This document shows, one piece after another, positions 48,030 through 60,000 of a stretch of 64,000 bases of DNA. Position numbers and translations under genes: made by a program. Each line of letters starts with the position of its first letter. The stretch's first letter is position 1. Below the pieces are notes generated by a model. The model made no database searches, was not told the DNA's origin, and worked only from the letters and a program-made list of their open reading frames with translations. The DNA comes from Phocoena phocoena (Eukaryota; Chordata; Mammalia; Artiodactyla; Phocoenidae), in the NCBI RefSeq assembly GCF_963924675.1, contig NC_089234.1, positions 27,395,668 through 27,459,667 of the forward strand, in the 5' to 3' direction.

Positions 48030-51000
48030 ACATCTTTATTGGAGTATAATTACTTTACAATGTTGTGTTAGTTTCTGCTGTATAACAAAGTGAATCAGCT
48101 ATATGTATACATATATCCTGATATTCCCTCCCTCTTGCACCTCCCTAAGCCTTGTTATTTTGACAGTCCCTGTTACTAGATACTGATCTTAACCCTAACT
48201 AATAAAGGCATGTAATATGCCAAGCGACTATCTTACACGGCTTCCTATAACTAAATAATAAAACACAAAGAGCAACAGTAATAAGTAAGAGGATGAGGAA
48301 ACTGGATAGGTCAGAATAGAAATTAACCTTTCAGAAGATTACATCAGTCAGAAACCTTTCAATTTTTATACAAGAAAAAGTTAAATGTCTATTTTCCTAC
48401 TTACTTAAGAATAAGCTTTTCTACAGCACTTTGTCCGATAAAACCAGAGTCTCTTAAATCCAAGGTATACTGATTGAAAATTTTTCCAGAATTAAGGAAA
48501 TTAAATATTTCTTCGCCTGGATGATGATCAGGAATAGCATCAATTGTAACTGAAAATTTCTTTAGAAATTCTCTGAAAAAAAGAAGTTATTGAATACTGA
48601 ACAGTTATACTGCATATAATTTTGTATTTGAAGATTGGGTGCAAAAAACCCTTTTCTTAGGACCACTATTAATCCCACATTAGAAGATGAACATGAGAAC
48701 ACATGTTCTGCTCTCCCACTTTTTGCTAGTATTGAATATTTATAGTCCAAAGCCACTAAATGTGTCTGTGTGAAAAGGAGAAAAGACAAAAAATCTAACT
48801 TGGCCTTAAAATCTGCCTTTCAAATCCACCCCAGATGGATTAAAAACCCATCACAGATTATTCACAGAGTAAATAACCATCAATGGCTCATTTATTTTAC
48901 GAAAACAAAATTTTAAAATGTATTTTTAATACAGCATACATCATGAAAAATGCTGTACCTGTGCTCTTTTTTCCTGATTTTATTTATTTACTTATCCAGT
49001 TTTATTGAGGTATAACTGACATACAGAACTGTTTAAGTTGAAAATATATAGCATAAGGATTTGACTTACATACATCATGAAATGATTATCACAAGCTTAG
49101 TGAACATCCACCATCTCATATTGATACAACATTAAAGAAATAGGAAATCTTTTTCTTGTGGGGAAAACTCTTAGGATTTACTCTCTCAACAACTTTCATA
49201 CACGACATAAAGCAGTGTTAATTATATTTCTCATGTTGTACATGACATCCCTAGTACTTATTTATCTTATAACTGGAAGTTTGTACATTTTAACCACCTT
49301 CATTCAATCCCTCCCTGCCCCAAACCTTCTGCCTCTGGTAACCACAAATCTGATCTTTTTCTTTGAGTTTGTTTTTTGAAGTGTAACTGACCTACAACAC
49401 TGTTAGTTCCTATTACACAACATCATATTGATTTTGTACTTCTATACATTGTAAAATGATCATCATGATAAGTCTAGTTATGATACACCACCGTTTACAA
49501 AGATATCATACAGTTATTTACTATATTCCCCACATACCTGTGCTCTTCTAAGAGGCCATCTTCATCATCTGTACTGTCTTGATTGCCAATTCTGATTGGA
49601 GATTTAATGCCTCGGCCCTGCCTTATGTCTTCCTGTAGTTGCTTCTGCAGTTCATCTAGCCTGAGAATCGAAAGAATGTTATAATAAATGGCTTAAACTA
49701 AAGATTTTTTTATTTCTAGGGTATGTCTAAAAGCAGCACCAAAGAAAACTCTCATTAAAAGATCTGAATATTTCTTTATGGCTAGGACTTCAAGAATGAT
49801 GTCCAAATCATTTAGAGATCGGGGGAGGAAAAATCACAAAGAATAAACACCACTGATTTGATTATCCCTCTAATCTTTAATGCTCATTGGACTTCCAGTA
49901 GACCAACAACCTGATAACGTTAACCAGGCTTTCTAGAAGCAGTAGTCATCACCATTGTCACTGTGATTATCACAACACCCAACACTTACTAAGCAGTTAC
50001 TATGACACTGTACCAAGGACTTCATGTATTAACTCTTTTAACCCTCACAACAATTCCATGAGGTAGATTATTACCCATTTCATACACGAGGAAACAGGCA
50101 TTAGAAAAGCTAACTTGGGGCTTCCCTGGTGGCGCAGTGGTTGAGAGTCTGCCTGCCGATGCAGGGGACACGGGTTCGTGCCCCACTCTGGGAAGATCCC
50201 ACATGCCGCAGAGCGGCTGGGCCCGTGAGCCATGGCCGCTGAGCCTGCGCATCTGGAGCCTATGCTCTGCAACAGGAGAGGCCACAATAGTGAGAGGCCC
50301 GCGTACAGCTAAAAAAAAAAAGAAAAGCTAACTTGTTCAAGCTCACAATGTAAGGAGCTGGGATTCAAAGCCAGAGAGTTTAGCTCTGGAGTCCTTGCTT
50401 ATATTGCTTGCCAAGATTAAGTTACTTTAACCAAGGTCCTTATTCCCAGCTCCAGCCCCACAGTAGATGAGTATAATACAACAGTAAATGACCAGTAAAG
50501 GCACTGCTCTATCACTACAGGAAAGAGTTAATCATCAGATCAAACTAGAACCTCTGGGCTTCCCTGGTGGCGCAGTGGTTGGGAGTCCGCCTGCCGATGC
50601 AGGGGACACGGGTTCATGCCCCGGTCCGGGAGGATGCCACATGCCACATGCCGCGGAGCGGCTGGGCCCGTGGGCCATGGCTGCTGAGCCTGCGCGTCTG
50701 GAGCCTGTGCTCCGCAACGGGAGAGGCCACAGCAGTGAGAGGCCCGCGTACCGCAAAAGAACAACAACAACAAAAAACTAGAACCTCTGCCTTTGGTCTG
50801 TGCAATGTTCAATTTTAAATAAGCAACTTCAGATCTGACATCACAAATCACATGAATTCATGAAACTTTTAAAGAATTTTACAGTTGATGGGAATTCCCT
50901 GGCAGTCCAGTGGTTAGGAATCCATGCTTCCCTTGCAGGGGGCACGGGTTCCATCCCTGGCTGGGGAACTAAGATCCCACATGCCGCACAGTGCGGCTAA

Positions 51001-54000
51001 AAAAAAAAAAGAATTTTATAGTAGAGACAAATTTCTCCAGTTAAATTCAGAAAGGGGAAATACTCCTCACTTACTGTCTGCAATTCCTATGCTTAGCTAC
51101 TTAAAGACACATATATACCAACTTCAAGCCAACTGAGTTTTCAGTGAATTTCTCTGCATTAGTTTCAAGGATAATCTTTGAACTAATAAGGAATATTATT
51201 TTTCCCCTTTCATAAGCAAAAGCAGTTTGCAACTAGTTACATAAATTTCATTGGGGTTATTATAATGCCCAAACTTTTTGATTTCTGTATGTGTGTGGGG
51301 GGGTGGGGTTATCAGTAATAATTCTAAACTTCTTCCTCAAAACAGTAATTTGATGTAGAAATACCACTTCTGGTTATACTCATTTCAAAACTTGGACTAG
51401 GACGGCATACGAATGTTTAACAAGTATGAAGATGCCACTTCATACCTGTTAGGATGGCTATCATTAAAAAACCAGAAAAACCAAGTGCTGGTGAGGAGGT
51501 AGAGAAACTGGACCCGTGTGCACTACTGGCAGGAATATAAAATGGTACAGCCACTATGGAAAACAGTACAGCAATTCCTCAAAAAATTATGTATAGAATT
51601 ACCATATGATCCAGCAATTCCACTTCTGGGTATATACCCAAAAGAACTTAAAGTGGGTACTTGAAGAGATAATTTGTACACCCATGTTCATAGCAGCAAA
51701 ATTTACAGTAGTCAAAAAACAGAAAAAAAAAAAAAAAAAACAGAAGCAACCCAAATGTGTCCATCAATAGATAAATGGATAAATAAAATGAGGTATATAC
51801 ATACAGTGGAATATTATTCAGCCTTAAAAAGGAACGAAATTGGGTCATTTGTAGAGATGTGGATGGATCTAGAGACTGTCATACAGAGTGAAGTCAGAAA
51901 GAGAAAAACAAATATTGTATATTAACGCTTATACATGGAACCTAGAAAAATGGTACAGATGAACCATTTGCAGAGCAGAAATAGAGACACAGATGTAGAG
52001 AACAAACATATGGACACCAAGGGGGGAAATGACGGGGGAAGTGGTGGTGGTGGGATGAACTGGGAGATTGGGATTGACATATATACACTAATATGTATAA
52101 AATAGATAACTCATAAGAACCTGTTGTATAAAAAAATAAATTCAAAAATTCAAAGAGGAAATTCTGGCACATGCTACAACATGGATGAACCTTGAAGACA
52201 TTATGCTAAGTGAAATAAGCCAGTCATAAAAGGACAAATACTGTATGATCCCATTTATATGAGGTACCTAGAATAGTCAATTTCATAGTAACAGAAAGAG
52301 TGGTAGTTGCCAGGGGCTAGAGGGAAGGGGAGAATAGGGAGTTATTGTTTAACGGGTATAAAATTTCAGTTAGGGAAGATGGAAAATAAAAGTTCTGGAG
52401 ATGGACGGTGATGATGGTTGCACAACAATGCGAATGTATGGTAACGCCAGTGAACTATACATTTAAAAATGATTGAAATGGTAAATTTTATGTTCTATAT
52501 TTTTGTCACAATAAAAAAAATACAAAAAAAAATTCTACCCATGCTTTTGATCAAGAACTTCAGCTACCAGATACCAGCTGTAATAAGTAGAAAGGAATTC
52601 ATACTATTAATTAATGCAGTATGCCATAAAAACCAGGATCTTTTGATTCAGCCTGTAAATAAGAACACCTTATTTCTAACATAGTTGACAGCAAAACTGT
52701 TATAATAGCACTAGCACAAAATACATGCTAATTTCTCATGTTTTTTTAAGGTAAATTAAAAGCCAGCCATACAAACAAACAGTATGTTAAATTTAGCAAG
52801 ACAGTCACGATGCCAACCTACCTTTGTGTGTCTTCCATCTCCTTCACTAGACGCTCTAAAGTATTTGTATAAGTTCCACTATGAACATGTTCCTAAAACA
52901 AGAAGAAAATTTGGGAATACTTTATAACATATCTTAGTAGAAGAACTGGGATGTTTTAAATTATTCAGAAGACTAAAAAGTATTTTCTATTTCAATAACC
53001 TGGGCCAGAAGGATATCTTTCTTAAAAAGATAATTTTCACCATCATGCTTTAAATCTAGAATTTTGTACTGCAGGCAATTTGATTTTACCATCTATTAGG
53101 AAAGGCACTACTTATAAAAACCCTGCTAGCCTTAGGAACTGACTGTTAACACCCAAGGGCTCCATAGCTACCCTGTCTTTATTTTTAAATTCTATTTTAG
53201 TGGAATTAAACTACTAATTTTTAGGTGTTACCATGAAACATTAACACCTTCCCCACCAAATTTTACACACATGAGAATTTAATTCAGCTTATTCCCAAGA
53301 CAGAATGAAGCACTTTATAAATAAAATTGCACACCACAATTAACAACATTTCTACACTCTACCTTCATTTACAGCAGTGGTCTCCAAAGCAGGGGGTGTG
53401 CAAGGTGATCCATTGGGGTGCAGGAAGAAAATAATAGAACTTCTATTTATATGGAACTTCTATAGAAACTCCAGTAGAACTTACTCTATTGTAACTTCTA
53501 TATAACTTATATAGGAAAATACTTTTTTCTTCTTCCTTTCAAATTCTGTTTTCTTCATATGCTTCAGAAAGTACATAGTAGTATAGTAGTACAGGTATAT
53601 AATCTATAGCTATACATATATATTGGGGTACATGCTCAAAATTTTTTTTACTAATAAAAGTGTGTGTGATCAAAAAAAGTTTGGAGACCACTGATTTACA
53701 GTCATAAAGCTGAAGATATGGGAAATCCATTTACCAAAAAAGAACTATACCACTTTCAGTCTAAAAAAAAGTTGTAACAAACTGAATTTTAAAGTAAGTT
53801 CTAACAATCTATCCCTCGTTCACTAGTCAATCCATCTTTCTCTCTTCAAGTAAAGATAAATGTCATAAAACTACTTACTGTATAGTCTGATGACTGAGAT
53901 CTAAGCCCCTTAGAAAGAGCAGGAGGCTTTCCTGTAGTTGCAGGAGTCTGATTGAAGTTCAAAGCCATTATTTCTTCCAGTGATTTTAATGTTTCCTCTT

Positions 54001-57000
54001 CCTCATCACTGTCTAGGTTATAACCTAAACTTTCTTCATCACTATCAAAATCACCCCTTAGTTTTCTTTTCAGTGCATTGCTACCTGCATTGGAATTTCC
54101 TGAACTCTCTTTATCTGAAGGGGCTTTATCTGAAGGTGCTGTTGGGCTCGGAATACATGGCACAACTTCCAAAGCAGCCGGGGGAGACTTTGTAGGAGTG
54201 CCATATTCTGAACGCAAAGATCCCCCACAAATTTTCCCTGTAGATACGTTAGAATCAGCCTTATTAGTCTTTGCTTTGTGTTCCTTGTGTTTGGAGGACT
54301 CTGTAGAATGCCCAGAACATTCTTTAGATGAGGAACGCTCTTTATCTTTTTTAGGAACTGGAAGAGTGCAATTTTTAGCATTTAATGGAACCCGAGAGGA
54401 ACCAGCACTTGGAACATGGGAAAGTAAAGGTAGAAGTTTTGTCTCCTGTGATGCCACAGAGCTAGCAGTTTTATTTTTCTGAAAGTTGCTAGCTTTTTTA
54501 ACTGCAGACTTTTCCTGAGGTAAAGGTAAGTGGGGTTTCTGTATCTTAGTCTCTTTGGTACTTGCCACACGAATTTGGTCACTATTCCTGGAAGAATGGT
54601 GCCCAGTATTTGAAGGTGCCAAGCCTGCAGAGGAGCAATCAGCTTCTTCATTCGGTTCCTTGGATATATCTTCCAAGCGCAATACACCACCAGGTGTCTT
54701 CAGTGCAATATGTTTTATAAATTTTTCTCTCTGATGTGGTCCATCAGGACGCTTCTCAAGGAAGGACTCTTTTGCTTTTGGCATTATAGATTCTCTTGTG
54801 CTTTTCAGATCTGAGTCCACAGAGTTCCTTTTTCTTTTGTCAGGGAATTTATTCTGCTTAGAGCCTGCTAAAATTTAATTTTTGCCAGATTAGTGAAAAG
54901 TATACTTTCCTATCTTATTAAAGTTTATTCAGTAAGTGTCTAGAATACCCTGACAAAATGTTTAAATTCTAAAAGTTTAGGCTGAGATTATTAACCACAT
55001 ATGGAATGAGGAAACAGAGTTAATATTTTATTTATTAACTGATAAATACTAGTGTCCATGAAATTTAGTCCAAAGCTAATGACAAATGCTCATTTTCATT
55101 CAAAAGCTATTAAAAGTTTACCACCTAAATAGAATTAGAGGTGTTACACCCCAAAACACTAAAAAACTGCATATCTATATCAAGGAAAGGATCCTAAAGG
55201 CACTTTTCCTCAAAGTGCATATACTCTTTCTTAGACTAAAGCCTACCTGGTTCTAGAAATGTAACACTTTTACATCTAAATTTATAGTACCTTAAAACAC
55301 ATACACAATAACTAGTTGAAGGCAGAAAATTTTTAATTTCTCAATTAAAAAAATTCCCCTAAGTCTTTTTCCCTACTATTAAATTTTTTATTCTTTCCCA
55401 TGTATCCCTCTAGTCTTCAGCTGTGTTATGGGTTGAACTGTAGCTCCCAAAATGATATGTTGAAGTGTTAACTCCCAGAACCTCAGAATGTGACCTGAAT
55501 TAGAAATAGGGTCTTTATAGGGGCAATCAAATTAAAATGAGGTCATTAGGGTGGGTCCTAATCCAATACAACTGGTGTCCTTATAGAAAGAGGAAATTTG
55601 GACATGGAGAAAGACATGCAGGAGGAAGATAATATGAAGACACATAGGAAGAAGATGCCACGTGACTGGAGTGATGCACCTACAAGTCAAGGAATGCTAA
55701 GGATTGTAGACAAACACCGGAAGCTGGAAGGGCAAGTAAAAGGAGTCTCCCCTATAGTTTTTAAGAGAGAGCATGGTCCTGCTGATAACCTTAGTTTGGG
55801 AATTCTAGCTTCCAGAATCATGAGACAATAAATTTCTGTTGTTTTAAGCCACTCAGGTTTAGGTACTTTGTTATGGCAGCCCTAGGAAACTAATACAACC
55901 TGTCTCTGTGTTAGGAGCTCCATCCAGAAGCACGTATACCATCCAGAAGCACATATATTTGAGTTAACCAGTTTTTTAAAATTTCTGTGTTTAAAAATGT
56001 GATGTTTCATTAATTCACTCTTAAAATTTATTATTCATTAAAAATTCACTATTTATATAACTAGTATTCTCAAAATCAAATTTCCCTAAATCAAGTTCTT
56101 TCTGCACATGGACAGATGTCCCCAAATTCTTAACAACTTGATTTAAAAAACAAAAACCAAAAAACCCTCAAGAGTTAAGCAATTATTTGCATAACCTGAT
56201 CAATACATACTCTGGAAAACTCAATTTATAAGAATGAAAAATCAATTAATAAACAAATGCTCCTATCTACATTCTTCTACAGATATTTTTATTACCTGAG
56301 AAATCACTCCATGCCCACTAAGTTTTCTGGGGTTAAATGTCTTATAAAAAAGGACAGAGGTCCCTTATAGGGCAGGATGAGAAATCAGATAACTAAGAAA
56401 AAGAGAAGACTTACACTGATTATCTTAAGTTTGGGGGTTACAAAAAAGCTATAGAGCTGCTAATTTGAGTTTTGCTCCATTTCCTTAGAGAAGTCAATTT
56501 ATATACAGCTAGTAATGAGGGGAAATTCCTGCTTTGTTTAAGAAGTAAAGACTTACCTAGGAGGAAAGAAAAACTGTGGGCAAAGTTTAGGAAAAATCAG
56601 CTTATTATTATTTTTTTAAACTGGATGGTGTTTTTTTTTTAAATTAGTTTATTTTAGGCTGCATTGGGTCTTTGTTGCTGTGTGTGGGCTTTTCTCTAGT
56701 TGCAGCGAGCAGGGGCTAGTCTTCACTGCCATGCACGGGTTTCTCTTGTTGCAGAGCACAGCCTTTAGGTGTGCGGGCTCAGTAGTTGTGGCTCCCGGGC
56801 TCTAGAGCGCAGGCTCAGTAGTTGTGGCGCACAGGCTTAGTTGCTCTGCAGCATGTGGGGTCTTCCCAGACCAGGGCTTGAACCCGTGTCCCCTGCACAG
56901 GCAGGCGGATTCTTAACCACTGCGCCACCAGGGAAGCCCGAAAAATCAGCTTATTAAGAGCTTTTAACATCTAGTGTTAAGAGGAGAGTGAACTGGTACT

Positions 57001-60000
57001 ACAGGTCTCCTTTTGCAAGCTCTCTAGGGCAATAATGTAACTGTAAACGTTTCATGATTCTTTTCATACTTCTTGTACAACTTGTAGGCTGAATGTTTGT
57101 TTTACAACACTTCAAATATCTATTAATATATAAAATACTCAGATAAGATAGGGACTGAATTTGTAAAAAGGAAAACTCCACATGCTCAATAGGGGATTGG
57201 TTATTAATAAATTATGGAATAAACTAGGGAGGGATTAAGTTGGTCCTCAGAATTCAGCCGAAGGACAGGGCTCTGGAAGACCAAAGAGCTAAATGCCTAC
57301 ACTACCAACATTTTTGAAATCCCTGAACTTGTGTGTGATTATGTATATCACAACTGTTAAGTGTAATTAGCAGTAATATAAATAAAACATAATATTGGAT
57401 TATTAATATCTATTCATTATTTATCTATCAGATAAAGATAAACATTCTTCATGTTATCTAGAGTGAAAAATCCCCTTATGCCCTTTATATTCTGTTGATA
57501 TTCAACTGAAGTATAAATGTATGTTTACTAAGATTACAACACCATAATTATTAATGAGGATTATGAAAACATGCAAACATATTAGAAATAAAAATACAAG
57601 TGAAGGCAATTATCTTAAACCTGCCTCTGAAAATATGTAGAAAGCATCCTTTTCAAGCAGTGCTCGAGAATGCGGGAAACAGTATATGGGAAACTACTTT
57701 AGTCACCACTGATGAAATCTGCAAACCCATGAACTGAAGAGAATTTTTATCTTAGTCATTATCAGAGAAAAAAAATGCTGAACAGCTGGGTGGCAACACC
57801 ACCACCAGTGTTCCCTTATACTAGCAGAGCTAGCCTAAAGATATTTTGTTTTCCATTCACCTCAGTGCAAAGTGGTCATTTATTTAGTGTTACAAATATG
57901 TAACACAGTACAGGAGCAATCTCATGTCTCATGGCTGAGAAATTATTGTTCTTGTACTATAATGTCAAAATCCACTAAAATTTGATCACTAAAACCAACA
58001 ATACTGTAAAATTTTTAAAAATTAAAAAACAACACATAAAACCTCAAATTTATTCTTTTATCCTAGAAGGTCCTTCTACAATAGTAAAATATGATTTCAG
58101 CCTTGGCTGCAGATGGATTTTAAGACTCAAGATCACTTGGTCAAAATGCAGTACACCTCTAGAATGTATAAAAAACAGAGTTTTACATGAAACCTGAAGA
58201 AGAATGAGTCAGAACTGTCTCTCTGTACCTGTTTTTTCATCTCTAAAAGTAACCACCTTATAAGGATGTGAATCAAATGATTAAAAGCATGGCGCACAGT
58301 AAGTGCTCAATAAATGTTGGCTATTATCAGTATGTCCAATGTATCTTACTGATTGTGGAAATTTGTAAAGCCCATTTTTCAAAGTCTGCAGTTATAGCAG
58401 AAAAAGAAATTTGATACACCAGACTATTCTGAACAGTTGGCATTTCTGGGGGCCTTTCATTTTCTATGTTATACATTTCTGCGGTGTTTGAATTTTACAC
58501 TGTTCTATCTTCTAGTTAAAAAGAATATTTTAAGAATTACTGAGTTAACAGTAGCTGTTTGTTATTATGTATTTTCTCAATCAACAGTTACTGAAAGTAC
58601 AAGTTAATATCATGTAGGTGTCCTTGAATTTGATATTAAAAAGGGACCTTTGTATTTGAAAAATTAAGAAACAGTTTTAGACCTTGATAACAGTTTCAAA
58701 CTTAAACAAAGCATCTATAATATCAAGACCTCAGTCCATAATTCCAAGAATTTAAGATTATGCTTCTTAATGTAGCCAAGGATTCAGAAGTAGAACACTG
58801 AGTACCAATATGAAAAGCACATTGTTAGGAACTCTTGAAGAAGGCAGAGAAGAGTCAAGACAAACCACTGTTTACACATACTGAATTCAAGAACTATTCC
58901 TTCTGAATATAACATTACCGAACTTTTAACTAATCTGAGACACCGAATTTACCTCTAGGAAGGAAACTGCATATTTAAACAAATTTAAGTAAAAAACAGT
59001 GCCATTAAGATGCAAATTTATTTAAAATTCTGAAATTTAATTTTGATTCTACCTGAGGCAGGTTCCCATGAATCAGAAGAGGATCTTTTTCTTGAGAGAG
59101 GTCCATTTTCCTATTAGCAAAATGAGAAAAAAATAATTAGGAGTTGGGAGCAGTCAAGAATGTGAACTTTTCTTCGTAATATTTAAACACAGATTTCTAC
59201 TCTGAATAAAGCAAGCACCAAATTTGGAGGTAAACCCAAACTTCTATAATAAAATATTTTAAATTCCTAAGTCTTTTCATAAAAATGAAGTACATTTGTA
59301 TCATATGTAAAAATGTCAGTTTTCATAATGTAAATTTAGAAATTTTTATTAATAGCTCAAGATTAATATTAGAGCACTGTATTGTACTATTATTTTAATA
59401 AAGAAATAGCCTAATATTTGCCTATCAAATGGCTACAACTCTTCAACACTTCTGTTTAGGTACTGATACACCACCAAACACTGAAATGCTATGAAAATGG
59501 ACCAAATGTTACTAACTTCTATTGATCATTAGCAAATCTCACTGGTAAAGGCACTAAATTCCTTGCAAACAAACCCATGAGTTTACAAATATAATTTTCC
59601 AGCAGTATAAAATACAACTCCATTCACTCTTAGAATGTCATAGTTTGGTTTATTTTTGGTCCATCTGATTTTAAAATCTCATAGTATCTTATCAACATAG
59701 CACTTTCTTGATATCTCATCTTCCTTTAGTTGCTCTGTATGTAGAGAAGCTTTCTGAAACAGATGTACTTAACAACTTGACTTTCCAGGGGACAGGAACA
59801 GCTTTTATGCTAATTCTCAAAACAGAAGTTTGATGAGCTTAAGATGTATCTGGATAGTTTTCATCATATTCTAAGTTTTCTAAGACCCATACTCAACTAC
59901 TTAAGACATATAACCTAAACTAGTGATTTTCAAACTTTAAAGTGCAGCAGAATAATCTGGAAAGCTTGTTAATTGCAGATTGCTGGACTCTACTTCAGTT

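Larger units (their letters stand above)
54868..59052 (-). other. Long SLF2 intron
   Basis: Holds an LTR-like relic (55428-55899), a long CHR SINE (56608-56939) and a MIR-like end (58225-58330). The remainder is AT-rich and unassigned. Confidence 0.5.

Noticed and set aside
54078..54482. 134-residue plus-strand frame
   Set aside because: Antisense shadow of the large SLF2 exon.
55598..55831. 77-residue frame [19 protein letters not shown]
   Set aside because: Lies inside the MaLR-type LTR relic and is a known chance frame of such LTRs.
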